DNA of 64,000 bases from Phocaeicola vulgatus (GCA_022009975.1 CP091733.1:513001-577000); one strand, 5' to 3'. Positions 1 to 10,734 are shown, counted from the first letter of the stretch. Program-made: numbers and translations. The notes: generated by a model not told the origin, from the letters alone.

Positions 1-18
1 TAAAGTTATACTATAATC

Positions 19-48
19 TTTGATGATGCAAAACAAGTCGTATATTTG
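19..48 (+). promoter_or_regulatory. Promoter of the AspT/YidE-type transporter
   Basis: A TTTG at 19-22 and a TATATTTG at 41-48, 18 bases apart, match the Bacteroidetes -33/-7 consensus. The start codon lies 56 bases downstream. Confidence 0.6.
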
Positions 49-104
49 CGCTCGTGTATTAATAGAATTTAATATTTTAGCGGTAACGTTAAACTTTCTA
101 TCAT

Positions 105-1781
105 ATGAATTGGATAAATGAATTGATATGGGGGCAAGGTGTCGGGCACTCCATATTGTTGTTGTCTTTTGTCATCGCATTAGGCATACAACTGGGTAAA
201 ATTAAGATTTTCGGTGTGTCGTTAGGAATCACCTTTGTCCTGTTTGTGGGAATCATTATGGGACATTTCGGGATAACTATTAATCCCCATGTGATTCATT
301 TCTTTCAAGAATTTGGTTTGATTTTGTTTGTGTATTCAGTCGGAATGCAAGTCGGACCCGGTTTCTTCTCCTCTTTCAGACAAGGTGGAATCACTTTGAA
401 TATGTTAGCGTGCGGTGTAATCTTCTTGGGTGTCTTGACCACCATTGTGATTCACTACATGACAAATATCCCAATGCCAACGATGGTAGGTATTTTATCC
501 GGAGCTGTAACCAACACGCCTGGTTTGGGTGCTGCCCAGCAGGCATTTTCAGATATGCATGGAGTGAGTGACAATTCCATTCCTATGGGATATGCTGTTG
601 CTTATCCATTAGGTGTCATTGGTATTATTTTATCGACAATCATCATACGTTACGTATTCCGCGTCTCTTTCCAAAAAGAGAATGAGATGTTGGAGAAGGA
701 GGATAATTCACATGCAAACGGAGCGATTCCAATCTCTTTGGTGGTGAAGAATCCCGCAATCTTTAATAAGAAGGTGCGTGAAATATCCAGTCTGTTGGAA
801 CATCGTGATTTTGTAATCTCACGTATCTGGCGGGATAATGACAAGAAGATAGAAATGGTTTCAGCGGACACTGTCCTCCAAGAGAATGATAAGGTGTTTG
901 TCATCACTACTGAACAAGATGCCGAGACCTTGAAGATATTTATTGGTGAAGCTATTGATATGGAGCGTAAGCAATGGATCCGTATGGAAAGCCAGTTCAT
1001 CAACCGCCGTATCTTGATTACGAAACCGGAATTGAACGGAAAGCATTTGGGAGATTTGAAACTACGTAAATTGTATGGTATCAACATTACCCGTATCAAT
1101 CGTGCCGGCGTGGATTTGGTTGCTAAGCCGAACTTGACTTTGCAAGTCGGTGACCGTGTGAACGTGGTGGGTACGGAAGCTTCTATTGCCAATGTCGAGA
1201 AAGTGTTAGGTAACTCTTTGAAACGTTTGAACGAGCCTAACCTGATTGCCATCTTTGTTGGTATCGCTTTGGGTATCTTCTTGGGAAGTATTCCGATGAC
1301 TTTCCCGGGCATTCCTCAGCCTATCAAGTTGGGTTTGGCTGGTGGTCCACTTATTGTAGCCATCCTGATTAGCCGTTTTGGTTATCATTACAAACTGATC
1401 ACCTATACGACGCAGAGTGCGAACTTCATGTTGCGAGAGGTCGGCATTGCGATGTTCTTGGCTTGTGTAGGTTTGCGTGCAGGAGACGGATTCGTCGATA
1501 CCATTATCAATGATGGCGGTTTTGCTTGGATCGGTTATGGTGTGATTATAACCATGCTTCCTCTGTTGACAATCGGTTTTATCGCACGATATTTCTTCAA
1601 GATAAACTATTTCACATTGATGGGACTTATTGCGGGTAGTACGACTGACCCGCCAGCATTGGCTTATTCCAACCAGACTGCGGGAAACGATGCTCCGTCT
1701 GTCGGATATGCTACAGTTTATCCTTTGACAATGTTCTTGCGTGTGTTGACGGCGCAGCTGTTAATACTGTTCTTTGCCTAA
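105..1781 (+). CDS. AspT/YidE-family membrane transporter with two RCK_C domains
   Basis: Integral inner-membrane transporter of the aspartate:alanine exchanger (AspT/YidE/YbjL) family; the substrate cannot be read from sequence. The 558 residues show the family's duplicated architecture. A hydrophobic half with about five helices (1-185) is followed by two soluble RCK_C/TrkA-C-like domains (about 205-285 and 296-370), and then a second hydrophobic half (about 380-558). Both halves carry the glycine/proline-rich repeat seen in the family (GAVTNTPGLGAA near 130 and AGSTTDPPALAYS near 520). Length is typical for the family. It is monocistronic, with its own promoter and a hairpin terminator 24 bases after the stop. 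RCK_C domains usually bind regulatory ligands, so gating by a small molecule is possible. Family confident, substrate unknown. Confidence 0.85.
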   Translation: MNWINELIWGQGVGHSILLLSFVIALGIQLGKIKIFGVSLGITFVLFVGIIMGHFGITINPHVIHFFQEFGLILFVYSVGMQVGPGFFSSFRQGGITLNMLACGVIFLGVLTTIVIHYMTNIPMPTMVGILSGAVTNTPGLGAAQQAFSDMHGVSDNSIPMGYAVAYPLGVIGIILSTIIIRYVFRVSFQKENEMLEKEDNSHANGAIPISLVVKNPAIFNKKVREISSLLEHRDFVISRIWRDNDKKIEMVSADTVLQENDKVFVITTEQDAETLKIFIGEAIDMERKQWIRMESQFINRRILITKPELNGKHLGDLKLRKLYGINITRINRAGVDLVAKPNLTLQVGDRVNVVGTEASIANVEKVLGNSLKRLNEPNLIAIFVGIALGIFLGSIPMTFPGIPQPIKLGLAGGPLIVAILISRFGYHYKLITYTTQSANFMLREVGIAMFLACVGLRAGDGFVDTIINDGGFAWIGYGVIITMLPLLTIGFIARYFFKINYFTLMGLIAGSTTDPPALAYSNQTAGNDAPSVGYATVYPLTMFLRVLTAQLLILFFA

Positions 1782-1804
1782 ATAGAAGTAAATATATCCT
1801 TAAT

Positions 1805-1835
1805 GAAGGGGTTGTGTCACAGATTCAGCCCCTTT
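1805..1835 (+). terminator. Hairpin terminator after the transporter gene
   Basis: GAAGGGG pairs with CCCCTTT around a central loop, with TTG pairing CAG inside. It belongs to the GGGGCTG...CAGCCCC hairpin family found throughout the window. Confidence 0.65.
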
Positions 1836-1837
1836 GT

Positions 1838-1868
1838 TATTTGTCAGAATTAGTAAAAAGCAAGGCCA
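1838..1868 (+). repeat. Partial left end of the TIR repeat element
   Basis: TTTGTCAGAATTAGTAAAAA followed by GCAAGGCCA matches the left end of the complete elements at 20103 and 55906. It directly follows a terminator hairpin, as those do. No right end is visible. Confidence 0.55.
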
Positions 1869-1957
1869 CTTCTTCTTTTTGTCTTTTTAGCCTTTCTACT
1901 GTTTTAAATCCCTTGTCGTGCCATCCAATAATAAAAGCTCTAAATTTTTAGAAGATG

Positions 1958-1987
1958 TTTGAAATATAGGAAATTTTATTAATTTTG
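1958..1987 (+). promoter_or_regulatory. Promoter of the beta-galactosidase gene
   Basis: TTTG at 1958-1961 and TAATTTTG at 1980-1987 with an 18-base spacer. This predicts an untranslated leader of about 125 bases before the start at 2121. Confidence 0.6.
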
Positions 1988-2120
1988 CATAGTTGGCTAT
2001 GGCAATTATCGATTGAGGTGATCAGTGTTGTTCCTGATTGGATTTGCAATACTTTTGCTGGTTTCCAAAATACCATGGGTTTTCTTTTGATAGGGAAAAA
2101 CAATCAATAATAAACACAAT

Positions 2121-5100
2121 ATGAGAAAACAATTTTTGACATGTCTTTTTAGCCTTTGTGCATTCCTCTTATGTGCGCAAAGTTTTGACTCCAAGTCGTT
2201 ATATAAGATATATAATGACCAAGGAGAAGTGATGGACAATGCTGGTTCGGGGGAAAACTTTACTAACGTCAACTTGTCCAAAGAAATGAAAGGTGCCGCA
2301 GGGCAACTTATTAAGATTAGCGAAGAGGGCGATTATGTCCATTTGGCTTTCGCCGCTTCTGAAAAAGGTATGGGCCATGTGCCGGAGTTCCAAGAAGATT
2401 TATTGATTATCCAATGGGATGCAAGCGAAGGCTTGGATTACCAGCAGTGGAAGTTGACGAAAGTCGGGGACAACACCTTTATTATCTCTCCGAGAAATCG
2501 GACAAACGCGCATTGACCTATCGCAAGGATGGGAAATTGCAGTTGGAAGACAGAAATGAATCTGAACCGGCTCAACAATGGGTGATTAAAAAGACAAACG
2601 AGAAATTGCCAAAGGAGAAGAACTTGGTTGGTAAAGAAAACTGGGAAAACGAACAGATATTCGCTATCAACAAAGAAAACGGAAGAAACACATTCATCCC
2701 TTTCCTCTCTATGGAGGCTTTGAAAAATGACCCGAGCTTCAAGCAGCCTTGGGAAACTCCTCGTGCAGACAACTATATGCTTTTGAACGGCATGTGGAAA
2801 TTCAATTGGGTGGAAGCTCCGGAGAAGCGGCCGGTAGAGTTCTATAAGGAAACTTATGACGTGTCTGGTTGGAAAGAAATCCAAGTCCCTTCTTCATGGG
2901 AAATGCAAGGATACGGCACTCCTATTTATACCAACATTACTTATCCTCACAAACCAGCCTCCTTTCATCCGTCCTGTCGAAGGTTGGACAATCGAGAAGG
3001 AAAAGAATCCGGTCGGCTCTTACAGAAGGGAATTCAATATCAATAAGGATTGGGCAAACAAAGAGGTGTTCTTGCATTTCGATGGTTGTTATAGCGCATT
3101 ATATGTCTGGGTTAACGGGCAACCGGTCGGTTATTCCCAAGGTGCTAACAATGATGCCGAATTCAATGTGACCAAATATTTGAAGGAGGGAAAGAATACA
3201 TTGGCTTGCGAGGTATATCGTTGGAGCGATGGTTCTTATTTGGAAGACCAAGACATGTTCCGTTTAAGCGGTATCCATCGTAGCGTTTATATGTATGCTA
3301 CTCAGAAAGTGCGTGTCCGTGACTTCCATATCACCGACCAGTTGAGCGATGATTTGAAGAGTGCTTCTTTCAATGTGGCTTCTTCCCTCAAAGCATACGA
3401 TAAGGCTTACCGCAATCTGAAGTTGGAAGTTCAAGTGCTTGACCCGTCATATAAAGAGGTGGCAAAACAGGAAATCGCTGTTCCTTCCGTGAAGAAGGGC
3501 AATGAACAAATCTTCAATGTCAAAGGTCGGATTCCTGCCAATGTGGATTTGTGGTCTGCCGAGACTCCTAACTTGTATACTTTTATTGTTTCCTTGAAAG
3601 ATGCTGCTGGGAACTTGATCGAAGTATCGTCAAACAAATATGGTTTCCGCAAAATCGAACAGAAGAACAACAAAGTATATATCAACAATGAGCTTGTATT
3701 GTTCAAGGGTGCCAACCGCCACGATACTCATCCTGTTTAGGCAAAGCGATACCGGTTGAATCCATGAAGCAGGATATCGAACTGATGAAGTTGAATAACT
3801 TGAACATGGTTCGCACGTCACATTATCCTAACGACCCGCGCATGTATGCGCTTTATGACTATTATGGATTGTATGTTATGTGCGAAGCCGATGTGGAATG
3901 TCATGGTAATACTTCCATCTCCGGCAAAGAGAATTGGAAGCCATCCATGGTGGACCGTGTGGTAAGAATGGTGGAACGCGACAAGAATCATCCTGCTGTT
4001 ATCTTCTGGTCATTGGGTAACGAGTGTGGAGGAGGAAATAACTTTGAAGCTATGTATAAGGCGGCTAAAGACATTGATCCGTCCCGTATGATTCATTATG
4101 AGGGTAAGAACGATGTGGCTGATATGGATTCACAGATGTATCCGTCTGTCGATAATATGATTGCTGCTGACAAACAACCTCGTAACAAACCTTATTTCTT
4201 GTGTGAATATGCTCATGCGATGGGTAATTCTATCGGTAACTTGCCTGAATATTGGGATTATATTGAAAACCATTCAACCCGTATGATTGGTGGTTGTATT
4301 TGGGACTGGGTTGACCAAGGTTTGTGCATGACAGGCCGTCCTCAAAACGAATTCTATTATGGTGGTGATTTCGGGGACAAACCTAATTCCGATGATTTCT
4401 GCTGTAATGGCATCATTACTCCGGACCGCAAGGTGACTCCGAAGTTGATGGAGGTAAAGAAGGTATATCAGTATATCGAAGTCAAAGCTGTGGCAGGCAA
4501 CGAAAAGCGCATCGCAATCAAGAACAAATACGATTTCTTGACACTCAACCAGTTCAAGATGGATTGGTCTTTGTTGAAGGACGGTGAAGTCATCGAACGT
4601 GGAACAATGGAATTGCCGGATGCGAAACCAAACCAAACGGTTGAAGTCAATGTTCCTTACCAGGCTGCAACGGACGACGGCCATGAATATGCGATCAATG
4701 TCTATTTCTTCAAGAAGAATCCGGAAATCTGGGTGCCTCGTTCCCATTACTTTGCCAGCGAACAGATTCTTTTGGAAAAGAAGAATGATGCAGGGAAGCA
4801 TGTGTGTGCTTATGCGAAGAATCCTTCCGCTCCTTTGGCCATCACCGACAACGAAGGTGTAATCCAAATCAAGGGTTCTGAGTTTGAGGCTGAATTCGAT
4901 AAGAAGGCAGGTTATTTCACCTCTTTGGTGTATAATGGAAACGAGATGATTTATAACAACCAAGGATTCACTTTCAACTGGTATCGCTCTTGCAACAATG
5001 ATAGACGTAAATATCAGGAAACAACTGTTAATGTCCAGGATTGCCATGCTCAACAGCAGGAGGGTGCTTATGTGATTACAGTGAAGGCTGTGGCAACGGT

Positions 5101-5689
5101 CGCTAATGAAAAGAATGCTACTTATCCTTATGAAGTGGTTTACTCCGTTTCTCCTTGTGGCAAAGTTGCTGTAAAAGCCAGCTTCACGTTGAAAGACGAT
5201 GCTTATAAAGTTCCTCGTTTAGGTCTTGTGGCAAGCTTGACCGATAAGTTGGAAAACGTTACTTACTATGGACGCGGCCCGTGGGAAAACTATTCCGATA
5301 GAAAGGCTTCTGCTTTCTTGGGCATTTACGAGAATACAGTTACCGGCTTTGAAGAAGAATATGTCCGTTCGGAAAGCATGGGAAATCGTGAAGATGTCCG
5401 TTGGGTGAAGTTTACCGACAATGGCGGCAACGGATTGCTTATCCAAGCCGACAAGAACTTCAATTTCTCTGCTTTGCATTTCACGGACAAACAGTTGTGG
5501 AACGATATGAAGCATGGGCATGAACTGGACGCAAACCGTTTGAAAGAGACGGTTCTCTGTATTGATGCAATCCAAAGAGGTTTGGGCAACAAGAGCTGCG
5601 GTCCGGGTCCGTTGGAGAAATATGAAATGAAGCCGGGCACATTTACTTGCTCATTCGTTATCAAACCTTACTTCGTAGGTAAAAACTGA
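2121..5689 (+). CDS. Secreted GH2 beta-galactosidase (three frameshifts in this sequence)
   Basis: Predicted beta-galactosidase of glycoside hydrolase family 2, exported by an N-terminal signal peptide (MRKQFLTCLFSLCAFLLCAQ). The first 130 or so residues form an extra module ahead of GH2, with a QQW motif suggesting a ricin-like fold. The jelly-roll (about 2700-3300), immunoglobulin-like, TIM-barrel and C-terminal beta domains follow. The acid/base Glu is the NE pair at 4019-4024 (SLGNECGGG). The nucleophile Glu is at 4205-4207 (CEYAHAMGNS). The reading frame breaks near 2480, 2956 and 3738. Adding one T near 2480 and at 3738, and two A at 2956, restores the expected protein (for example HPV then LGKAIPVESM), so sequencing errors are likely. 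At roughly 1190 residues it has normal large-GH2 length. It has its own promoter; no transporter genes adjoin it. Confidence 0.88.
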
Positions 5690-5723
5690 TTTTGTCACGC
5701 TCTTGCGGGCGCATGAATAAACT

Positions 5724-5760
5724 GGGGCTGTATCAAAATGGAAGTTTTGATGCAGCCCCT
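5724..5760. terminator. Bidirectional hairpin terminator
   Basis: GGGGCTGTATCAAAA pairs with TTTTGATGCAGCCCC, a near-perfect 15-bp stem. It lies between the convergent beta-galactosidase and PgpH-like genes and can serve both. Confidence 0.75.
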
Positions 5761-5762
5761 TT

Positions 5763-5788
5763 AAGGTATGTCGGAATTAGTAAAATCT
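5763..5788 (+). repeat. Partial left end of the TIR repeat element
   Basis: AAGGTATGTCGGAATTAG then TAAAATC matches the left end of the 115-127-bp element. It abuts the preceding hairpin and stops just before the stop codon of the minus-strand gene. Confidence 0.5.
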
Positions 5789-5791
5789 TAG

Positions 5792-7828
5792 CTAATTTGC
5801 CTTTTTCAAATCCGGATAGCTGATGCGGGTGTGATAGATGATTTTCAGCTTCTCGATAAAGACTTTCTTGATGTTTTCCACATCCTTGAAAGTCAGCGGG
5901 GCATTCTTGAAGAGTCCGTCAGCGATTTGTCCGTCTATGATTTTGTTGACCAATTCGGTGATTCCCTCTTCTGTATGCTCTTTCAAGCTGCGAGAAGACG
6001 CTTCTACGGCATCCGCCATCATGACAATGGCCGTCTCTTTCGTGAAAGGATTAGGTCCCGGATAGGTGAAGATGGATTCGTCTACCGGCTTGTCAGGATA
6101 CTTGTTGCGGTATGAATTATAGAAATACTTGGCTTTCCCGTGCCCGTGGTGGGTGCGGATAAAGTCGATAATCTCTTTAGGCAAGGATGCTTTCTCTGCA
6201 ATCTTGACCCCTTCTGTCACATGGCTGATGATGACTTTGGCACTATCTTCAAAAGAGAGGGAAGAGTGCGGATTGATGCCGTTTTGATTTTCGGTGAAGT
6301 AGATAGGATTGCTCATTTTCCCGATGTCATGATACATGGCACCCGTTCTTACCAATTGGGCATTGGCCCCGATCTTGCTTGCGGCTGCCGAAGCCAAGAT
6401 GGAGACCTGCAAGGAGTGTTGGAATGTGCCCGGGCAGTTCTCGCTCAGCTTCTTCAATACTCCCGTGTTGATATTGGAGAGTTCCACCAATGTGATGGGA
6501 GAGAGGTATCCAAATGTCTTTTCCAGCATATAAACCAATACGTAGGTGAACATCAGCAGGACGAAGTTGATGCCGAAATAGAGGATCATCGGCCAATGTA
6601 TCTTGTTGATGTCCGCATCCTGGTACAACACCAATCCCAAATAGGAGAGGGTGTAGGAGAGGAATACGAATAAGGCGCAATGCATCAGCTGTGAACGTTG
6701 CGACAGCTCTTTCAAGCTGTAGGTGACGACCATTCCCGCTATGACTTGCAGGATCAGGAACTCATGGGGGAAAGGTGCGATGATGGAGCATATCAAGACG
6801 GTCACCAAATGGGTGAACAGTGCCGTCCGGGAGTCGAAGAATGTCCGGACAACTATCGGTACGATGGCAAATGGAATGATGTAGATGTTGAACAAGCTGC
6901 TGCGGATACATATCTCTGCCAATAAGACGGGCACGAATATGCAGCAAAGCAGGAAGAAGGTGTTCCTCCGGTTATACAATATTTTGATTCGGAAGGACCA
7001 TAAGAAGAGCCAATAACAGAACATGATGCCGAATACCAGGATGATTTGTCCAATGAGCATCAAGTTATGCCTTTGGTTGCCGCCGGACTTGGACTCATAG
7101 ACAATCTTCAAGGAGCGAAGCACATTGTATGTGTTGGAATCGACAATCTCCCCCCGGTCCACGATGCGTTCTCCCGCTTGGATGACGCCCGACGAGATAG
7201 GGACGCTTTGCAGCAGCTCCCTCTTTACCTTCTCCGACATCTCTTCGTCGTAGGTGACGTTTTCCGTCAAATAGTTGTTGATGTCGCAAGACTGCAACAA
7301 CGACTTGTTCAGCTTTGCCGGGCAATTGTTGATGATGAACTCATAGGCAGTCTTTACCGTGAAGAAATCCGAGACATAATGTGAAAACGAGACATTGTTT
7401 TGGAGTAGGTTCACATTCGTGTACTGCTTCTCTTTCATCTCCTCCAGGTCTTGCGGGGAAACGATGCCTTTGTCATAGAGCTGGCGCAACATATCCTCGA
7501 TATACCTCATATAGGTGGCGTTGACCTTTTGGTTCAGCTTTTGGTTGTAATCCGCCCTCAGCTTGTCGATTTCGGAAGTCTCCACTTTGGAATGGACGCG
7601 ATAATAGGGTTGGAACTTCTTCATGACGCTGTCTTGCTCTTCCTTGACTTCGCTGTCCGTCTTGTAGATCGGGAAGTTGGTAGAGGCGGTCAGAAGCCCG
7701 TATTTCCATGGTTTCCCTTCGTAAAACTGGTATTTGAATTTTGCTTCACGGGGAAAGAAGTATGCCATCAGCAGGGCAGCCACGAAAAAGTAGACCGCCG
7801 GGTGTACATTATAATGCTTTATATTCAT
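5792..7828 (-). CDS. 7TM-HD phosphodiesterase, PgpH-like
   Basis: Membrane-bound HD-domain phosphohydrolase of the 7TMR-HD/PgpH family. In Gram-positive bacteria PgpH degrades cyclic di-AMP; the nucleotide used here is inferred from that. An N-terminal membrane helix is followed by an extracytoplasmic 7TMR-HDED domain (about residues 35-260), about seven hydrophobic segments (about 265-440) and a cytoplasmic HD domain (about 470-640). The HD domain has the expected metal-binding residues: FQHSLQVS, MYHDIGK, a His in ISHVTEG and THHGHGK. I chose the ATG at 7828 (MNIKHYNV) over in-frame ATGs at 7834 and 7858. It is divergent from gltX and convergent with the beta-galactosidase gene. Length (about 678 aa) fits the family. 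Confidence 0.85.
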   Translation of the reverse strand: MNIKHYNVHPAVYFFVAALLMAYFFPREAKFKYQFYEGKPWKYGLLTASTNFPIYKTDSEVKEEQDSVMKKFQPYYRVHSKVETSEIDKLRADYNQKLNQKVNATYMRYIEDMLRQLYDKGIVSPQDLEEMKEKQYTNVNLLQNNVSFSHYVSDFFTVKTAYEFIINNCPAKLNKSLLQSCDINNYLTENVTYDEEMSEKVKRELLQSVPISSGVIQAGERIVDRGEIVDSNTYNVLRSLKIVYESKSGGNQRHNLMLIGQIILVFGIMFCYWLFLWSFRIKILYNRRNTFFLLCCIFVPVLLAEICIRSSLFNIYIIPFAIVPIVVRTFFDSRTALFTHLVTVLICSIIAPFPHEFLILQVIAGMVVTYSLKELSQRSQLMHCALFVFLSYTLSYLGLVLYQDADINKIHWPMILYFGINFVLLMFTYVLVYMLEKTFGYLSPITLVELSNINTGVLKKLSENCPGTFQHSLQVSILASAAASKIGANAQLVRTGAMYHDIGKMSNPIYFTENQNGINPHSSLSFEDSAKVIISHVTEGVKIAEKASLPKEIIDFIRTHHGHGKAKYFYNSYRNKYPDKPVDESIFTYPGPNPFTKETAIVMMADAVEASSRSLKEHTEEGITELVNKIIDGQIADGLFKNAPLTFKDVENIKKVFIEKLKIIYHTRISYPDLKKAN

Positions 7829-7888
7829 GACCATTGTGTTTGGAGGCGAAATGTACACAAAAAAAGTATATTAACCGAAAAAAAAGAG

Positions 7889-7896
7889 TAATTTTG
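7889..7896 (+). promoter_or_regulatory. -7 box of the gltX promoter
   Basis: TAATTTTG matches TAnnTTTG. Its position argues against the upstream GTG at 7896 as a start and for the ATG at 7926. Confidence 0.55.
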
Positions 7897-7925
7897 TGCC
7901 ATTATTATTCAATCAACAGCAAATT

Positions 7926-9443
7926 ATGACGGAAAGAAAGGTAAGAGTACGTTTTGCGCCCAGTCCTACGGGTGCTTTGCATATCGGTGGTGTTCGTACT
8001 GCCTTATATAATTATTTGTTTGCCAAACAAAATGGCGGAGATTTAATCCTTCGTATAGAAGACACGGATTCCCAGCGTTTTGTCCCAGGGGCGGAAGCCT
8101 ACATCATTGAAGCTTTGACATGGTTGGGCATTCATTTCGATGAGGGAGTAAGTTTTGGCGGGAATTATGGTCCTTATCGCCAGAGCGAACGCCGGGAAAT
8201 ATATAAGAAATATGTTGACCAATTGTTGGAATCGGGTCATGCTTACATCGCTTTTGATACTCCTGAGGAGTTGGAAGCAAAGCGCAAGGAGATTCCCAAT
8301 TTCCAGTATGACGCTTCTACCCGTACGCAGATGCGCAATTCCCTTACGCTTTCGGCAGAAGAGACAAAGGCCTTGATCGAGTCGGGGCATAAGTATGTGG
8401 TGCGTGTGAAGATTGAACCCAACGAGGATGTCCATGTGCATGATATCATACGTGGCGAGGTCGTCATCAACTCTTCTATCTTGGACGACAAGGTGCTTTA
8501 CAAATCGGCAGACCAACTCCCGACTTATCACTTGGCGAATATCGTGGATGACCATTTGATGGAAGTCACCCATGTGATCCGCGGGGAAGAGTGGTTGCCA
8601 AGCGCGCCGTTGCACGTTTTGCTTTACCGCTATTTCGGTTGGGCGGACACGATGCCACAGTTTGCACACCTCTCCCTGTTGTTGAAACCGGAAGGGAACG
8701 GGAAGTTGAGCAAACGGGATGGCGACCGCTTGGGTTTCCCTGTTTTCCCATTGGAATGGCATGACCCGAAGAGCGGTGATGTCTCTTCGGGATACCGTGA
8801 AAGCGGCTATTTGCCGGAAGCCGTTGTCAATTTCTTGGCTTTGCTGGGCTGGAACCCGGGCAACGACCAGGAGGTGATGAGCATGGAAGAACTGGTCAAA
8901 TCCTTCAACTTGAGCCATTGCAGCAAGAGCGGGGCGAAATTTGATTACGAGAAAGCGAAATGGTTCAACCATCAATATATCCAGATGAAGGACAACAAAG
9001 AGATTGCTTCTTTGTTCATGCCTATCGTGGAAGCCCATGGCGTACATGCCACTCCGGAATATGTGGAGAAAGTGGTGGGCATGATGAAAGACCGCGTAAG
9101 CTTCATCAAGGATTTGTGGGATGTTTGCTCTTTCTTCTTCGTGGCTCCGGCGGAATATGACGAGAAGACCCGCAAGAAACGTTGGAAGGAGGACAGCGCA
9201 GCCCAGTTGACGGAGTTCATCGAGGTTTTGCGTGCGCACGAACCGTTCGACATCGAGAGCACGGAGAATGCGGCAAAGGCGTGGATCGAGAGCAAGGGCT
9301 ATCATTTGGGCAATATCATGAATGCTGCCCGTCTGGCTTTGGTAGGTGAAGGCAAAGGCCCTCATATTTTCGATATCACGGAAGCCTTGGGCAAAGAAGA
9401 GTCTATCCGCCGTATCCAGCGTGCGATTGAAATCCTGAAATAA
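7926..9443 (+). CDS. gltX: Glutamate--tRNA ligase
   Basis: Class I aminoacyl-tRNA synthetase that charges tRNA-Glu in the cytoplasm. The catalytic Rossmann domain begins directly with VRVRFAPSPTGALHIGGVR, which holds the HIGH-type motif (HIGG). The KMSKS-type motif appears as KLSKRDGD near residue 260. The C-terminal half carries the anticodon-binding helices. At 505 residues it is full length and uninterrupted. The ATG at 7926 (MTERKVRV) is preferred because the -7 element lies just upstream; a GTG 30 bases earlier overlaps that element. The waaA gene follows 38 bases later on the same strand, so the two are probably co-transcribed. Confidence 0.95.
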   Translation: MTERKVRVRFAPSPTGALHIGGVRTALYNYLFAKQNGGDLILRIEDTDSQRFVPGAEAYIIEALTWLGIHFDEGVSFGGNYGPYRQSERREIYKKYVDQLLESGHAYIAFDTPEELEAKRKEIPNFQYDASTRTQMRNSLTLSAEETKALIESGHKYVVRVKIEPNEDVHVHDIIRGEVVINSSILDDKVLYKSADQLPTYHLANIVDDHLMEVTHVIRGEEWLPSAPLHVLLYRYFGWADTMPQFAHLSLLLKPEGNGKLSKRDGDRLGFPVFPLEWHDPKSGDVSSGYRESGYLPEAVVNFLALLGWNPGNDQEVMSMEELVKSFNLSHCSKSGAKFDYEKAKWFNHQYIQMKDNKEIASLFMPIVEAHGVHATPEYVEKVVGMMKDRVSFIKDLWDVCSFFFVAPAEYDEKTRKKRWKEDSAAQLTEFIEVLRAHEPFDIESTENAAKAWIESKGYHLGNIMNAARLALVGEGKGPHIFDITEALGKEESIRRIQRAIEILK

Positions 9444-9481
9444 ATAATGACCCCGAAGACAGAGGATAACGAACTTGGACT

Positions 9482-10728
9482 ATGTATAGCTTGTTGATAC
9501 ATCTTTATGCATTGGCTGCCCGGTTGGCCTCTCCCTTCCATAAGAAAGCCCGTCTGATGTGTGAAGGGCAGAAGCAGACCAATCCGGTGTTGCGTTCGCT
9601 TATTCGTAAGGATGAAAAGTACATTTGGTTTCATGCGGCTTCATTGGGGGAATTTGAGCAGGGACGTCCCATGATGGAACAGGTCAAAGCCCATTATCCT
9701 CAATATAAGATACTGCTTACGTTCTTTCTCCCTCCGGCTATGAAGTGAGGAAGAACTATCAAGGGGCGGATGTGATTTGTTATTTGCCTTTTGACACGCC
9801 CCGCCGTGTGGAACAGTTTTTGGATTTGGCGGACCCTGTTGCCGCCGTGTTTATCAAGTATGAGTTTTGGGGGAATTACTTGGGGGAATTGAAGAGGCGG
9901 GACATCCCGGTGTTCATCATCTCTGCCATCTTCCGCCCCGGGCAATCGTTCTTCAAGTGGTATGGCGCTTCGTATCGCCGCCTGCTTCATGCTTTCAACC
10001 ACCTGTATGTCCAGGATGAGCCCTCCAAGGCTTTGTTGGCAAAGTACGGGATCACGAATGTGACTGTCGCGGGAGATACTCGTTTCGACCGTGTGCAAGA
10101 CATCCGCGATGCCGCAAAGGAGGTGCCATTGGTGGATGCGCTGGCCCGTGATGAAAAGGGCAATAAGCAATTGACGTTGGTCGTGGGAAGTTCATGGCCT
10201 CAAGACGAACAATTCCTGCTTCCGTTCTTCAACGGGCACAAGGAGATGAAAATGGTCATTGCTCCGCATGAAATCCATGAAGAGCATTTGGCAGCGATAG
10301 AAAAAGCATTGGAGCGTCCTTGCAAACGTTTGTCTGCCGTCCGCTCGGCGGATGACTTGAAAGGCGTGGATTGTTTGGTCATCGATTGCTTCGGCTTGCT
10401 TTCTTCCATTTACCGTTATGGCGAGATAGCCTATGTCGGCGGAGGATTCGGTGCGGGCATCCATAACACCCTGGAGGCTGCCGTTTATGGAGTCCCGGTA
10501 TTGTTCGGGCCGAAATATGGCAAGTTCAAGGAGGCGAAAGATTTGGTGGAAGCCGGCGGAGCGTTCCCGGTCAACAGCGGGGAGGAGTTTGCCGCTTGCA
10601 TGAAACGGTTGATGGCCGATGCGAAAGCATTGCATGGCGCTGGGGAAGCTTCCGGTAATTACGTCAGCCGGCAAGTGGGAGCGACGGACAAGATCTTGCC
10701 GGAGATTATGAAGGATATTCCATCTTGA
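9482..10728 (+). CDS. waaA: 3-deoxy-D-manno-octulosonic acid (Kdo) transferase (one frameshift)
   Basis: Transfers Kdo to lipid A precursor at the inner membrane, an early and normally essential step of lipopolysaccharide synthesis (WaaA/KdtA, GT30). Family signatures include WFHAASLGEFEQGRP near the N-terminus, KYEFWGNYL, VAGDTRFDRV and the C-terminal nucleotide-sugar site YVGGGFGAGIHNTLEAAVYG. The frame breaks near 9730. One extra T in the TTT run gives LLTFFSPSGYEVRKNY and joins both parts into a protein of about 415 aa, the usual length. A disrupted copy is unlikely in a living Gram-negative cell, so this is probably a sequencing error. It follows gltX and ends at a strong hairpin. Confidence 0.9.
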
Positions 10729-10734
10729 AATAGA

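Noticed and set aside
6140..6673. 177-codon plus-strand frame opposite the PgpH-like gene
   Set aside because: Antisense shadow of a well-supported gene.
8043..9365. 440-codon minus-strand open frame opposite gltX
   Set aside because: It is fully antisense to the intact gltX gene, with no family similarity; long antisense frames follow from codon bias.
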